Of a stretch of DNA of 64,000 bases, positions 29,083-39,183 are shown one piece after another. The notes under the pieces were generated by a model. That model was not told the DNA's origin. It saw only the letters and a program-made list of their open reading frames with translations, and searched no databases. Origin of the DNA: Hyphomicrobium sp. (GTDB lineage Bacteria > Pseudomonadota > Alphaproteobacteria > Rhizobiales > Hyphomicrobiaceae). Position 1 is the first letter of the stretch; each line of letters opens with the position of its first letter. Made by a program: the position numbers and the translations under genes. The stretch spans positions 1-64,000 of the forward strand of contig JAFWGI010000005.1 in the NCBI GenBank assembly GCA_017512425.1, given 5' to 3'.

Positions 29083-31005
29083 ATGGGTAAGGTTATCGGT
29101 ATCGACCTCGGCACGACGAACTCGTGTGTCGCGGTCATGGACGGCGGCAAGCCGAAAGTTCTCGAAAACGCCGAAGGCGCGAATACGACGCCGTCGATCG
29201 TCGCGTTTACCGCTGACGATGAGCGTCTCGTCGGCCTGCCGGCCAAGCGTCAGGGCGTGACGAACCCGACCAACACGTTCTATGCGATCAAGCGATTGAT
29301 CGGCCGCCGCTTCGACGATCCGGAAGTCCAGAAGGACTTGAAGCTGGCGCCATTCAAGATCGTCAAGGGTCCGACAGGCGACGCCTGGGTCGAAAGCCAC
29401 GGCAAGCAATATTCGCCGCAGCAGATCTCGGCCTTCATTCTGCAGAAGATGAAAGAGAGCGCGGAAGCCAAGCTCGGCGAGAAGGTCGATCAGGCCGTTA
29501 TCACCGTGCCTGCGTATTTCAACGACGCTCAGCGTCAGGCGACCAAGGATGCTGGCAAGATCGCCGGCCTTGAAGTGCTGCGCATCATCAACGAGCCGAC
29601 GGCGGCAGCGCTCGCCTATGGTCTCGACAAGAAGAAAGAAGCTCGCACGATCGCGGTCTACGACCTCGGCGGCGGCACATTCGACGTGTCGATCCTCGAA
29701 ATCGGCGACGGCGTGTTTGAAGTGAAGTCGACCAACGGCGACACCCACTTGGGCGGCGAAGACTTCGACAACGTGCTCGTCTCGTACCTGGCAGACGAAT
29801 TCAAGAAAGAGCAGGGCATTGATCTGCGCGGCGACAAGCTCGCGCTGCAGCGCCTGAAGGAGGCTGCCGAAAAAGCGAAGATCGAATTGTCGAGCGCCCA
29901 GCAGACGGAAGTCAATCTGCCGTTCATCACGGCAGACGCTTCGGGTCCGAAGCATCTGACGATGAAGCTGACGCGCGCGAAGCTCGAAAGCCTCGTCGAC
30001 AGCCTGATCACGCGCACCAAAGGCCCTTGCGAAAAGGCTCTGAAGGATGCCGGCTTGAAAGCTGCCGAGGTCGATGAAGTCGTTCTCGTCGGCGGTATGA
30101 CGCGCATGCCGAAGGTGCAGGAACTCGTCAAACAGCTGTTCGGCAAGGATCCGCACAAGGGCGTCAACCCGGACGAAGTCGTCGCTGTCGGCGCCGCAAT
30201 CCAGGGCGGCGTTCTGAAGGGCGAAGTCAAGGACGTGCTGCTGCTCGACGTGACTCCTCTGTCGCTCGGCATCGAAACGTTGGGCGGCGTCTTCACCCGT
30301 CTGATCGATCGCAACACGACGATCCCGACGAAGAAGAGCCAGACGTTCTCGACCGCAGAAGACAGCCAGAGCGCCGTGACCATCCGCGTGTTCCAGGGCG
30401 AACGCGAAATGGCTGCCGACAACAAGATCCTCGGCCAGTTCGACCTCGTCGGCATTCCGCCAGCACCGCGCGGCGTGCCGCAGATCGAAGTTACGTTCGA
30501 CATCGACGCCAACGGCATCGTTCACGTCTCGGCCAAGGATAAGGCGACGAATAAGGAACAGTCGATCCGAATTCAGGCATCGGGTGGGCTGTCTGACGCC
30601 GACATCGAAAAGATGGTCAAGGAAGCCGAAGCCAACGCGGCCGACGACAAGCGCAAACGCGAACTCGTCGAAGCCCGCAACCAGGCCGAAGCGCTTGTTC
30701 ATGGCACTGAAAAGTCGTTGACCGAAAACGCGTCGATCCCGGCGGTCGCTTCGATCAAGGGCGACGTCGATAGCGCGATCCAGGCCGTCAAGGACGCGAT
30801 CGCAGGCGACGACGTCGAAGCCATCAAGTCGGCTGCGAATGCGCTGACCCAGATCGCGATGAAGATCGGCGAGGCCGTTTACACCGCAAAGGGCGGCGCA
30901 GCCGGCATGGACGGCGAAGAAGGCGCGCCTGAGAAGGCGGAAGGCGACGATGTCGTCGATGCCGACTTCGAAGAGGTCAAGGACGACAAGAAAAAGGCCG
31001 GCTGA
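29083..31005 (+). CDS. dnaK: Chaperone DnaK (Hsp70)
   Basis: A 640-residue Hsp70. The ATPase domain begins [20 protein letters not shown] and has [20 protein letters not shown] and [15 protein letters not shown]; the substrate domain begins near [20 protein letters not shown], and the helical lid ends in the acidic tail [16 protein letters not shown]. Two adjacent ATGs (29080, 29083) both lie within range of the AAGGA at 29070; 29083 is chosen from the family start. A longer in-frame start (28939) is not conserved. Confidence 0.97.
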   Translation: MGKVIGIDLGTTNSCVAVMDGGKPKVLENAEGANTTPSIVAFTADDERLVGLPAKRQGVTNPTNTFYAIKRLIGRRFDDPEVQKDLKLAPFKIVKGPTGDAWVESHGKQYSPQQISAFILQKMKESAEAKLGEKVDQAVITVPAYFNDAQRQATKDAGKIAGLEVLRIINEPTAAALAYGLDKKKEARTIAVYDLGGGTFDVSILEIGDGVFEVKSTNGDTHLGGEDFDNVLVSYLADEFKKEQGIDLRGDKLALQRLKEAAEKAKIELSSAQQTEVNLPFITADASGPKHLTMKLTRAKLESLVDSLITRTKGPCEKALKDAGLKAAEVDEVVLVGGMTRMPKVQELVKQLFGKDPHKGVNPDEVVAVGAAIQGGVLKGEVKDVLLLDVTPLSLGIETLGGVFTRLIDRNTTIPTKKSQTFSTAEDSQSAVTIRVFQGEREMAADNKILGQFDLVGIPPAPRGVPQIEVTFDIDANGIVHVSAKDKATNKEQSIRIQASGGLSDADIEKMVKEAEANAADDKRKRELVEARNQAEALVHGTEKSLTENASIPAVASIKGDVDSAIQAVKDAIAGDDVEAIKSAANALTQIAMKIGEAVYTAKGGAAGMDGEEGAPEKAEGDDVVDADFEEVKDDKKKAG

Positions 31006-31197
31006 GTAGAGCGCGGCAACAGATGATCTGGCGCCCCTGACGGCTTCCTGCTCTACATCATTCCAGAGCACGGTTTGCCGGATGGGGCGCCAGCATAACC
31101 ACTGGTCTGCATTCCGTTACAATCCACACACGACCTGATCCACCTTGGTATCTTGGCCGCCACGAGGCCAACCCGACTGAGAACAGCGCATACATAC

Positions 31198-32370
31198 ATG
31201 GCCAAGCGCGACTATTATGAAGTTCTCGGCGTTCAGCGGAACGCTTCCGAACAGGATTTGAAGTCGGCCTACCGTCGGCTCGCCAAGGAATACCATCCCG
31301 ACCGCAATGCCGGCGACAAGAACGCCGAGCACAAATTCAAAGAAGTCAACGAAGCCTACGAAGCGCTGAAAGATCAACAGAAGCGGGCTGCCTACGATCA
31401 ATTCGGACATGCGGCTTTCGAGGGCGGCATGGGTGGTCCTGGCCGCGGCGGACCGGGCGGCTTCGGTCCCGACTTCGCGTCCTCGATGTCCGACATCTTC
31501 GATGATCTGTTCGGCGAGTTCATGGGCGGCCGCCGTGGCGGTCCGGGCCAGGGCGGCGGCCAACGGCGCGGCACGGGCCGCGAACGTGGCGCTGATCTGC
31601 GCTACAATCTCGAAATCACGCTCGGTGAAGCTTTTGCCGGCAAGACGGCTCAGATCCGCGTGCCCGCCAGCGTTTCCTGTGAAACTTGCTCAGGCACCGG
31701 CGCTAAGGCCGGCACGAAACCGAAAACCTGCGCGACGTGTGGCGGCATGGGCAAAGTCCGCGCCAGCCAGGGCTTCTTCACAATCGAGCGTCCATGCCCG
31801 GCTTGTCAGGGCCGCGGCGAGACGATCGACGACCCGTGCCCCGATTGCTCCGGCGCCGGCCGCATCACGAAAGAGCGTACGCTCTCGGTCAATATTCCAG
31901 CCGGTGTCGAGGACGGCACGCGCATCAGGCTTGCGAGCGAAGGCGAAGCAGGCTTGCGCGGCGGTCCGCCCGGCGACCTCTATATTTTTCTTTCGATCAA
32001 GCCGCACGAGTTCTTCCAGCGCGACGGCTCGGACCTATTTTGCAAAGTGCCGATCGCCATGACGACAGCCGCGCTCGGCGGCCAGATCGACGTACCGACG
32101 CTCGAAGGGCATACGACGCGCGTGAAGGTTCCCGAAGGCACCGAAAGCGGCAAACAGTTCCGCCTGAAAGGCAAGGGCATGCCGGTACTGCGCTCGAAGG
32201 TAACGGGCGATATGTACATTCAGGTCGAGGTTGAAACCCCAAAGAACCTGACACGGCGCCAGCGGGAACTGCTCGAAGAATTTGAAAAGTCGAGCCATAA
32301 GGAAACCAGTCCGGAGAGCGCAGGTTTCTTTAGCCGCGTGAAAGATTTCTTCGACGGCAAGGCCAACTGA
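31198..32370 (+). CDS. dnaJ: Chaperone DnaJ (Hsp40)
   Basis: A 390-residue type I DnaJ. It has the J domain ([19 protein letters not shown], with HPD in [10 protein letters not shown]), a Gly/Phe-rich linker, a zinc domain with four CxxCxGxG repeats ([32 protein letters not shown]), and the C-terminal substrate domain. It stimulates DnaK. The ATG at 31198 is the family start; an in-frame one at 31153 adds a non-conserved lead. Confidence 0.97.
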   Translation: MAKRDYYEVLGVQRNASEQDLKSAYRRLAKEYHPDRNAGDKNAEHKFKEVNEAYEALKDQQKRAAYDQFGHAAFEGGMGGPGRGGPGGFGPDFASSMSDIFDDLFGEFMGGRRGGPGQGGGQRRGTGRERGADLRYNLEITLGEAFAGKTAQIRVPASVSCETCSGTGAKAGTKPKTCATCGGMGKVRASQGFFTIERPCPACQGRGETIDDPCPDCSGAGRITKERTLSVNIPAGVEDGTRIRLASEGEAGLRGGPPGDLYIFLSIKPHEFFQRDGSDLFCKVPIAMTTAALGGQIDVPTLEGHTTRVKVPEGTESGKQFRLKGKGMPVLRSKVTGDMYIQVEVETPKNLTRRQRELLEEFEKSSHKETSPESAGFFSRVKDFFDGKAN

Positions 32371-32381
32371 ATTTCCCCCCC

Positions 32382-32399
32382 CCCTCTCGTTCGAGAGGG
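32382..32399 (+). terminator. Hairpin after dnaJ, preceded by a C tract
   Basis: CCCTCTC-GTTC-GAGAGGG is a perfect 7-base-pair stem. Ten consecutive C bases (32375-32384) precede and overlap it. No T tract follows, so its role as a terminator is uncertain. Confidence 0.5.
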
Positions 32400-32436
32400 C
32401 GGGCATGCACCATCATTGATAGGAACTCCCATCGCA

Positions 32437-33027
32437 ATGTCAGCGTCGTCTCAGTCTGAACCGCGTCTCCTCTTCATCTCCGGCAGCTCTCGCGAAAAAT
32501 CGTTCAACAAAAAGCTGGCGAAGCTCGGTGAAAACATCGCTGATGCCAATGGCATCAAGGGGACATTCGCCGATCTGGGTGACTACCCGATGCCGATCTA
32601 TAATGGCGATATCGAAGTCAACGACGGCCCGCCTGACAACGCCCGGAAGCTAAAAGCACTGATGGAAGTGCACACGGGCATTTTCATCGCGAGCCCCGAA
32701 TACAACGCATCGTTCTCGCCGCTGTTGAAGAATGCTATCGATTGGGTGAGCCACATCAAGGATGGCGGCCTTCAGGTTTACCGCACGCGCGTATTCGCGC
32801 TCGGCGCGGCATCACCCGGCGGCATGGGCGGATTGCGCGGCCTCGCGCAGTTGCGCCTCGTGCTCGAGAACGGCCTGAATGCGCTGGTGCTGCCAGATCA
32901 GTTCGTCGTACCGAAGGCGATGGAAGCATTCGATGACAACGGTCACCTGAAGAACAAGGAGAACCAGGAGACCTTTAAGGCGGTTATTCAGAAGCTCGCC
33001 CGTGCCGCGCACGTGCTGCACGGGTAG
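32437..33027 (+). CDS. NADPH-dependent FMN reductase family protein
   Basis: A 196-residue flavodoxin-fold oxidoreductase. It opens PRLLFISGSSREKSFNKKLA, has DLGDYPMPIYNGDIE, the flavin-binding GIFIASPEYNASFSPLLKNA and ALGAASPGGMGGLRGLAQLR. The family reduces FMN, azo dyes, quinones or chromate with NAD(P)H; the natural substrate cannot be told. The ATG at 32437 (MSASSQSEP) matches relatives; AGGA lies 12 bases upstream, a bit far. Confidence 0.9.
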   Translation: MSASSQSEPRLLFISGSSREKSFNKKLAKLGENIADANGIKGTFADLGDYPMPIYNGDIEVNDGPPDNARKLKALMEVHTGIFIASPEYNASFSPLLKNAIDWVSHIKDGGLQVYRTRVFALGAASPGGMGGLRGLAQLRLVLENGLNALVLPDQFVVPKAMEAFDDNGHLKNKENQETFKAVIQKLARAAHVLHG

Positions 33028-33033
33028 CCGCCC

Positions 33034-33160
33034 GCTGCTCCCTCTCCCCGTAAATTACGGGGAGAGGGTTGGGGTGAGGGGCAACGGCTTGTTCGGTTTT
33101 AGAGGCTGCCTCTCACCCTAGCCCTCTCCCCATGAAGTGCAGTATTGGGAGAGGGGACAC
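33034..33160. repeat. Palindromic intergenic repeat, copy 1
   Basis: A perfect 14-base-pair stem, CCCTCTCCCCGTAA-A-TTACGGGGAGAGGG (33040-33068), followed by TTGGGGTGAGGG, and closed by CCTCTCACCCTAGCCCTCTCCCC and GGGAGAGGGG on the right side. It fills the gap between the reductase gene and pyrF. A related copy lies at 35395-35512. Confidence 0.8.
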
Positions 33161-33177
33161 TTGGGGCCGCACATCGC

Positions 33178-33876
33178 ATGACTGAAGCAGCAAACGACAA
33201 ACTCATCGTCGCACTCGACTTTGCCCGATACGACGACGCACGCCATTTGGTCGACGACCTAAGCGACAGCGTCAGCTTTTACAAAGTTGGCCTCGAATTG
33301 CTGTTCCACGACGGCCTCGCGCTCGCCTCCGAAATCAAGAATGACGGCAAGCGCGTTTTCCTCGACATGAAGTTTCTCGACATCGGCAATACCGTTGAAA
33401 AGGCCGTCGCCTCCGTCGCCGAACTCGGCTTCGATTTCCTCACCATCCACGGCACCGACACGAAGACGATGATAGCTGCCGTTAAAGGCCGCGGAAACGC
33501 GCCGTTGAAACTGCTGGCGGTCACCGTGCTGACAAGCCTCGATCAAGCCGACCTTGCCGACCAGGGCATCGTCATGACGCCGCAGGAACTCGTGCTGAAA
33601 CGCGCGCGGCTTGCACGCGAGGCCGGCATCGACGGCGTCATCGCATCAGGCCAGGAAGCCGCTGCCATCCGCGCCGCGACAGGAAACAACTTCCTGATCG
33701 TGACACCCGGCATCCGCTTGCCGGGCGGTGATGCCGGTGACCAGACCCGCATCACCACGCCGGAAGATGCGCTGCGTGCTGGCGCCAATCATCTCGTCGT
33801 CGGCCGTCCGATCACTGCCGCGAGCGATCCGCGGCGTGCGGCGCAGACGGTGCTGGAACACATCGCGCGCGCCTGA
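33178..33876 (+). CDS. pyrF: Orotidine 5'-phosphate decarboxylase
   Basis: A 232-residue enzyme that makes UMP in pyrimidine synthesis. Catalytic Lys/Asp residues lie in FLDMKFLDIGNTVEKAV (DxKxxD) and the phosphate-binding end reads IRLPGGDAGDQTRITTPEDA and HLVVGRPITAASDP. The start is ATG 33178 directly after the palindromic repeat, so translation signals are close to the repeat end. Normal length for the bacterial type I enzyme. Confidence 0.95.
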   Translation: MTEAANDKLIVALDFARYDDARHLVDDLSDSVSFYKVGLELLFHDGLALASEIKNDGKRVFLDMKFLDIGNTVEKAVASVAELGFDFLTIHGTDTKTMIAAVKGRGNAPLKLLAVTVLTSLDQADLADQGIVMTPQELVLKRARLAREAGIDGVIASGQEAAAIRAATGNNFLIVTPGIRLPGGDAGDQTRITTPEDALRAGANHLVVGRPITAASDPRRAAQTVLEHIARA

Positions 33877-34018
33877 CGGCATTTGCGCGATCGGCGTTGC
33901 CACAGCATTGCCCCATGCGGACCACGCCACCTCCCCACTTCGCATTTACCTTTGGTTAACTGTACCGGGCCATAGCTGACGCTCGCCCGAAGTGTTTTGC
34001 GGAACGGGGTCTGCTGGA

Positions 34019-35005
34019 ATGGAAGGTTTGAACGCGCGTTTGCGGCGCGCTGTCGATGCTGTTGTGCTGTGCGCAGCGCTTTTCTTCGCGACACCGGCGC
34101 TTGCAAATCCCGCCGCGCTGAAAGCGGCACCTCAAGACGTACAAGAGCTCCTCAAAACGCGAGCCATTGCGCCGTCGGCGCCGATCTACATTCGCGTCTT
34201 CAAGGAAGAGTCCGAGCTCGAAGTCTGGAAAGCGCGCAGCGACGGCCGCTACGTCGCGATCAAAACCTATCCGATCTGCACATGGTCCGGCACACTCGGC
34301 CCCAAGAAATCGCTCGGCGATCAGATGTCGCCGGAGGGCTTTTATGGCTTTACGGCCGACGGCTTGAAGCCGGACAGCAAATATCATCTCGCGTTCAACG
34401 TCGGCTATCCGAATGCACTGGACCGCGCGCTCGGCCGCACCGGCAATTTCATCATGGTCCACGGCCAGTGCGTCAGCATCGGGTGTTTCGCGATGACGAA
34501 CGACTTGATCGAAGAAATTTATGCGCTTGCCCGCGACGCCATCGAGGGTGGCGCCGAACGCGTGCCCGTTCACATCTTTCCGTTTCGCATGACGGATGAA
34601 AACATGAAGCGCCATGCGGGTCACACAGCCGCTGAAAGCTGGCCCCCCCTTAAAGAAGCTTACGACGATTTTGCGCGTACGCAGGAGCCGCCGCGCATAG
34701 GCGTTTGTGGCAGCCGCTACGTCGTCAATCCGATGACGGCAATCACCGGTGCCGCTAAGGATGCCTGTCCAGCGCGGATCGGAAAACTGCTTGCGCCGCT
34801 CTCGCCGAAAAAGGCTCGCAAACTCGCGTTCCTAAGCACGCCATTATTTGCCGACGGCCCAAAGACCCGGTCGATCGACGATATCGCAGCCTGGAACGAA
34901 CCGTCGCTGGTCGCGCCGACCGGCACGGCGTCGAGTGGCAAGCCGGCAAAAATCACCGGCAACTCGTCCGACAACGGTAGCCTGACGCCGTTCCTCGCGC
35001 AGTAG
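34019..35005 (+). CDS. L,D-transpeptidase YafK-like
   Basis: A 328-residue exported protein. The N-terminal hydrophobic segment AVDAVVLCAALFFATPALAN is a signal peptide. The YkuD-type domain covers about residues 45-210: APIYIRVFKEESELEVWKA, GPKKSLGDQMSPEGFYGFTA, and the active-site HGQCVSIGCFAMTN with its catalytic Cys. YafK-type enzymes (also known as DpaA) act on peptidoglycan-lipoprotein links. The C-terminal 100 residues are of no recognised family. Start ATG 34019. Confidence 0.88.
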   Translation: MEGLNARLRRAVDAVVLCAALFFATPALANPAALKAAPQDVQELLKTRAIAPSAPIYIRVFKEESELEVWKARSDGRYVAIKTYPICTWSGTLGPKKSLGDQMSPEGFYGFTADGLKPDSKYHLAFNVGYPNALDRALGRTGNFIMVHGQCVSIGCFAMTNDLIEEIYALARDAIEGGAERVPVHIFPFRMTDENMKRHAGHTAAESWPPLKEAYDDFARTQEPPRIGVCGSRYVVNPMTAITGAAKDACPARIGKLLAPLSPKKARKLAFLSTPLFADGPKTRSIDDIAAWNEPSLVAPTGTASSGKPAKITGNSSDNGSLTPFLAQ

Positions 35006-35102
35006 GCGCGCGCTGTTTCGGGAATGCGCACGGACCTGTTGCGGTTCGTCATGGCCGCGGTTATGCCACTCGGGCAACAATACCAAAGTCCGAGAGAGCA
35101 TT

Positions 35103-35390
35103 ATGGCCAAAGGATACGTTATCGCCCACGCAACCGTCACCAACCCCGAGAAGTGGGGCGAGTACGTTGCAAAATCGAAAATCGCGCTCGACAAGTTCGA
35201 AGGCAAGCCGATCGTCCGCGGCGGCAAGTGCCAGATCATGGAAGGTAACGGTACACTGCGCAACGTCGTGCTTGAATTCCCAAGCTACGATCACGCTGTC
35301 GGTTATGCGACGTCGCCGGAATACGCCGCGGCCAAGGCATTGCGGCAGGGCGCAGGCACGATCGACATCACCATCGTCGAAGGCGTGTGA
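35103..35390 (+). CDS. DUF1330 domain protein
   Basis: A 95-residue dimeric alpha/beta-barrel-like protein. It opens MAKGYVIAHATVTNPEKWGE and has the family segments FEGKPIVRGGKCQIMEG and VVLEFPSYDHAVGYATSPEY. The family's biochemical function is unknown. It lies 97 bases after the YafK-like gene and is followed by the second palindromic repeat. Confidence 0.9.
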   Translation: MAKGYVIAHATVTNPEKWGEYVAKSKIALDKFEGKPIVRGGKCQIMEGNGTLRNVVLEFPSYDHAVGYATSPEYAAAKALRQGAGTIDITIVEGV

Positions 35391-35394
35391 TTTT

Positions 35395-35512
35395 GTCCTT
35401 CTCCCCTTGGGGAGAAGGTGGCCGAAGGCCGGATGAGGGGGCGTTGAATTCACGCAATACCGAAGCCCCCTCACCCTGGCCCTCTCCCCAAGGGGAGAGG
35501 GAAAGGACGCAA
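35395..35512. repeat. Palindromic intergenic repeat, copy 2
   Basis: TTCTCCCC-TT-GGGGAGAA forms the left hairpin and GCCCTCTCCCC-AA-GGGGAGAGGG the right one, with GGATGAGGGGG and CCCCCTCACCC pairing across the middle. It shares the CCCTCACCCT(A/G)GCCCTCTCCCC core with the copy at 33034-33160. It sits just before trmD. Confidence 0.8.
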
Positions 35513-35513
35513 G

Positions 35514-36266
35514 TTGCCTCACATTCCAACCAGCGATGCATCACGACCGGCATGGCACGCGTGCGTGCTCACGCTGTTCCCGGAGATGTTTCCGGGACCG
35601 CTTGGCACATCGCTCGCCGGTCAGGCGCTGAACGCAAAAATCTGGTCGCTCGACGCGATCCAGATTCGTGATTTCGGTATCGGCAAACACGCTCAAGTCG
35701 ATGATACGCCGACCGGTGGCGGCGCAGGTATGGTGCTCCGCGCCGACGTGCTCGGCCCCGCGATCGATCACGCAAAAACGCTGAACCCTGCTGCGCCGCT
35801 CGTCTACATGTCGCCACGCGGCAAACCGCTGACGCAGGAACTGGCGCGCGCAATCGCAAGCGGCCCCGGCATCACCATCCTGTGCGGCCGTTTCGAAGGT
35901 ATCGATGAGCGCGTTATCGAACACTACGCAATGACCGAGATTTCGATTGGCGACTATGTGCTCTCGGGCGGAGAATTGGCCGGTATGGTGCTGCTCGACA
36001 GCGTCATTCGCCTGCTCCCCGGCGTGATCGGCGCCGCCGAAAGCCTGACGCACGAAAGCTTCGAGCAGGGCCTTCTCGAATACCCGCATTACACCAAGCC
36101 GCGCGTATGGCAGGGCCGTCCGACGCCCGACATTTTGCTCTCCGGCGACCATAAGAAGATTGCGCAGTGGCGGCAGCAGCAGTCCGAAGCCATCACGGCC
36201 GCGCGGCGACCCGATCTGCTCGGCAAGACAACGCCGCCCGACGCAAAAGTGCCCAAAAAGCCATAG
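35514..36266 (+). CDS. trmD: tRNA (guanine-N1)-methyltransferase
   Basis: A 250-residue knotted (SPOUT) enzyme that methylates G37 of tRNAs and prevents frameshifting. Conserved parts are [55 protein letters not shown] and [20 protein letters not shown]. The start appears to be TTG 35514, immediately after the repeat; an ATG in another position would truncate the knot. The usual neighbours rpsP and rimM are not upstream, and rplS is about 3.8 kb downstream. Confidence 0.95.
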   Translation: MPHIPTSDASRPAWHACVLTLFPEMFPGPLGTSLAGQALNAKIWSLDAIQIRDFGIGKHAQVDDTPTGGGAGMVLRADVLGPAIDHAKTLNPAAPLVYMSPRGKPLTQELARAIASGPGITILCGRFEGIDERVIEHYAMTEISIGDYVLSGGELAGMVLLDSVIRLLPGVIGAAESLTHESFEQGLLEYPHYTKPRVWQGRPTPDILLSGDHKKIAQWRQQQSEAITAARRPDLLGKTTPPDAKVPKKP

Positions 36267-36398
36267 CAATCTCCCGGATGGCGATTTTCCTGCCCAAAAT
36301 CTAACATCGCTCCGGCGATTCGCTTGCCAGCGCCGCCCTGACGTGCGGACATCGACCCATTGATTTCATGCGTGCGCGTTTCAACGACGGACATTGCA

Positions 36399-38006
36399 AT
36401 GAGCTTGTGGCGCCTCGCTATCGTTTTGACCGTCGCTGTGCCTCTCGCAACGACAACGAAGGCGGATGATACGGCTGATCCGCTGACGACCGGCGCCATC
36501 ACAGCAGAAAATTCCGCACCGACGGCCGTCCTCATCGAAGTCCGCGCGAAACTGGCCGAACGCCCGGCGATGACCGAGCCACTCGACACCAAAGACAAGG
36601 AAGCGCTCGACGGAGCGGCCATCGCAGAATTTTATGCGGCACGCGGCGGCAAGACGCTTTGGATGACCGACACTGCGGTTACATCAAAAGCCCGCGCGCT
36701 GATCGGAGAAATCAAGAACGCGGACGCCTATGGCTTGTCCGCGAAAGATTTCCGATTGCCGGACGTGCCTGAAAGCGACACGGCAACACTGACAACGGAA
36801 GCTGCGGCCAACGCCGAACTGCAATTGACGACGGCAGCGCTGAAGTACGTTCGCTTCGCGCGCGGCGGCCGCATCAGCGATCCGGCAGCGCAGCTTAACA
36901 CCAACCTCGACCGCCGCCCGCAGTGGGTCGATCCCAAGATCGTCCTTGAACAATTGGCATCATCCGAGACGCCAGACGCAGTGCTTCGCGACTACCACCC
37001 CAAGCATCCGCAATTCGAGAAACTACGACAGCTCTACGTCAAATCGCTGCCGGCGAACCCCGGCGCGCCATTGAGCGCATCCGCCAAGCGGCTCCGCACC
37101 AACATGGAGATGTGGCGCTGGATGAATGAGGACATGGGCGACATGCATGTCTTCAACAACATCCCGGAATTCATGCAGTACGTCTACAAAGACGGCCAGA
37201 TCGTCCGCTCCGAGAAAATCGTCGCCGGAATGCTCGACAAGCAGAGCTCGATTTTCTCGCGGCCTTTGAAGTACGTCGTTCTGCGTCCGCAATGGCGCGT
37301 TCCGGAAAGCATCAAGGTCAAGGAAATCTGGCCGAGCCTCATTCGCGGCGGCGGCTACATGCGTCAGTACGCGCTCGAACTTGAAACGAAAGACGGCCAG
37401 CGCGTTGACTGGCGCAGAATCGATTGGGTCAACACCGACATCCGCAATTACGAAGTCGTGCAACCGCCCGGCCCGAAGAGCGTGCTCGGACACGTCAAGT
37501 TCACGTTCCCGAGCCAACACACGATCTTCATGCACGACACGCCCGACAAATGGATGTTCCGTTCCAGTCAGCGCACGTTGAGCCACGGCTGTCTGCGCGT
37601 GCAGAAGCCGATGGAACTCGCTGAAATGGTGCTGATGGAGGACAAAGCCTGGGACAAAGATAAAGTTTCGGAGATCAGCCGATCAGGTCCGCTCAACAAC
37701 GAGATCGTGATCGACAAGCGCATCCCGATCCACCTCGTCTATTTCACAGCGTGGGTCGGCGACGATGGCCGTCAGAAAATTTTCGCCGACATCTACGGCC
37801 ATGAAAAACGCGTGACGCAAGCGCTCGACGGCGACTGGGACAAGATCAAAAAAGGCCGCGATCACTTGGCGCCCGTGCAACCGATCAACACGCAAGCGGT
37901 TGCCACGCGCGCGCCGCTGAAGATCAATAGGACGCTGCCGCGCTCGGCTCAGAAGGACGCGACGACGGGCGATATCTTCGGCAGCGCTCTTGGTTTGAGC
38001 AACTAG
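36399..38006 (+). CDS. L,D-transpeptidase YcbB-like
   Basis: A 535-residue periplasmic protein with a signal peptide (MSLWRLAIVLTVAVPLATTT). The N-terminal scaffold (AIAEFYAARGGKTLWMTDTA) and the YkuD catalytic domain with FMHDTPDKWMFRSSQRTLSH-GCLR carry the active Cys. YcbB-type enzymes make 3-3 cross-links in peptidoglycan. It is the second L,D-transpeptidase in this region. ATG 36399 is chosen over 36360 because the signal peptide then starts normally. Confidence 0.92.
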   Translation: MSLWRLAIVLTVAVPLATTTKADDTADPLTTGAITAENSAPTAVLIEVRAKLAERPAMTEPLDTKDKEALDGAAIAEFYAARGGKTLWMTDTAVTSKARALIGEIKNADAYGLSAKDFRLPDVPESDTATLTTEAAANAELQLTTAALKYVRFARGGRISDPAAQLNTNLDRRPQWVDPKIVLEQLASSETPDAVLRDYHPKHPQFEKLRQLYVKSLPANPGAPLSASAKRLRTNMEMWRWMNEDMGDMHVFNNIPEFMQYVYKDGQIVRSEKIVAGMLDKQSSIFSRPLKYVVLRPQWRVPESIKVKEIWPSLIRGGGYMRQYALELETKDGQRVDWRRIDWVNTDIRNYEVVQPPGPKSVLGHVKFTFPSQHTIFMHDTPDKWMFRSSQRTLSHGCLRVQKPMELAEMVLMEDKAWDKDKVSEISRSGPLNNEIVIDKRIPIHLVYFTAWVGDDGRQKIFADIYGHEKRVTQALDGDWDKIKKGRDHLAPVQPINTQAVATRAPLKINRTLPRSAQKDATTGDIFGSALGLSN

Positions 38007-38013
38007 CGCCGCA

Positions 38014-38736
38014 CTAGAATCTCGTGGTCAATTCGGTCAGCCATTCGGGTGACGCCGCAACCAGCGCCGTTTCAATCGCCTTGTCTAAGCCAGTCAAAAT
38101 CGCAAGGCCAACGATTAACAGTAGCGCGCCGAGCACGGCTTTGCCGGCGCTTCCGGCTGACATCAGCTTTGAGCGCCATACCAACAACGTCTGGCGCGAC
38201 AGCATACCGAGCAGCAGCAACGGCAGCGCCGCACCGATACCGAACGACGCCATGACGAGAGCCACCTGCGCAAGGTCTTTGCCTTGCGCAGCCAGTACGG
38301 ATGCGGCGCCGAGAGTCGGCCCAACGCATGGACTCCAGACGGCACCCAGCAAAAGTCCAAGCGCGAATTGTCCGTTGAGACCAGACGTCGAGAACCCGCC
38401 AAAGCAATTATCGGTCCATGAACCGATCGGACTTGCGGCACCTGCGACAGCGAGCTGAAACCGCGGCACCATTAAAACGAATCCCGCAGCGATCAATAAC
38501 ACCGCCGCGACTTTGCGAAACAGCGCCGCGTCCGCGCCGATGCCAAATCCGATCGTCGCAACGAAGAGGCCGATCGCTACGAATGACATCGCAAGTCCTG
38601 CGGCCAACGCCGCCGGACCAAATCGATGCTCGCTGACAGCTGTCCCGAGCACGATCGGCAGAAGCGGCAACACGCATGGTGACAACAACGATAAGACACC
38701 TGCGATAAACGCTAAGATAAAGCTGCTCGTTGCCAT
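38014..38736 (-). CDS. CcdA-type thiol-electron transporter
   Basis: A 240-residue membrane protein with six or seven helices of the CcdA/DsbD-transmembrane family, which passes electrons from cytosolic thioredoxin to periplasmic partners. The two key cysteines are in GVLSLLSPCVLPLLPIVLG and AVWSPCVGPTLGAAS. The next gene upstream encodes an exported thioredoxin, 12 bases away, and is the likely partner. Usually used for cytochrome c maturation or repair of periplasmic thiols. Confidence 0.92.
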   Translation of the reverse strand: MATSSFILAFIAGVLSLLSPCVLPLLPIVLGTAVSEHRFGPAALAAGLAMSFVAIGLFVATIGFGIGADAALFRKVAAVLLIAAGFVLMVPRFQLAVAGAASPIGSWTDNCFGGFSTSGLNGQFALGLLLGAVWSPCVGPTLGAASVLAAQGKDLAQVALVMASFGIGAALPLLLLGMLSRQTLLVWRSKLMSAGSAGKAVLGALLLIVGLAILTGLDKAIETALVAASPEWLTELTTRF

Positions 38737-38748
38737 GATGCCGCTGAC

Positions 38749-39150
38749 CTATTTCAGCGTCGACTGCAGCAACGCCTCGATTGCGGCCTGCTTCGTCTCG
38801 CCGGCCGAGCGCCCGGTTTCTTTGGCGCCCTTAAAAGCAATCAGAGTGCTCTGCGTGCGCGCGCCGAACATGCGCAGCGCATCGGTCTGCGTATCGAAGT
38901 CGACCTCGTAAATCGTGATGTCCTTGTACGCGGCGTTGTCCTTTAAACCGTCGAGGACTTTGCGCTGTGCCCGGCACGTTGGGCACCACGGCGCATAGAC
39001 GTCGACGAGGATCGCGTGTCCTGCTTCCTGAGACGCCTTAAACGCGGCGGCCTCGAATGGCTTCTTTTCAAGCGCCATCGCGCCGTGCGCAAAAGCAATC
39101 GTGAATGCACATGCCGCGACAGCGGTCTTCCATAGTGGCAACATCGTCAT
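38749..39150 (-). CDS. Exported thioredoxin-like protein
   Basis: A 133-residue protein with a signal peptide (LWKTAVAACAFTIAFAHGAM) and a thioredoxin domain carrying VDVYAPWCPTCRAQRKVLDG, so the WCxxC pair is Pro-Thr. It likely receives electrons from the CcdA-type protein encoded 12 bases downstream. GGAG lies seven bases before ATG 39150, which decides the start. Confidence 0.9.
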   Translation of the reverse strand: MTMLPLWKTAVAACAFTIAFAHGAMALEKKPFEAAAFKASQEAGHAILVDVYAPWCPTCRAQRKVLDGLKDNAAYKDITIYEVDFDTQTDALRMFGARTQSTLIAFKGAKETGRSAGETKQAAIEALLQSTLK

Positions 39151-39183
39151 AGGCGCTCTCCGTATCGAGGATGCCGTCAGCAT

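Noticed and set aside
28960..31071. Open frame of about 700 codons antisense to dnaK
   Set aside because: It mirrors a G+C-rich, codon-biased gene; composition is Arg/Asp/Ala-rich without any family motif, and dnaK on the other strand is certain.
33034..33160. CRISPR-like reading of the palindromic repeats
   Set aside because: Only two copies, far apart, with no spacers of constant length and no cas genes.
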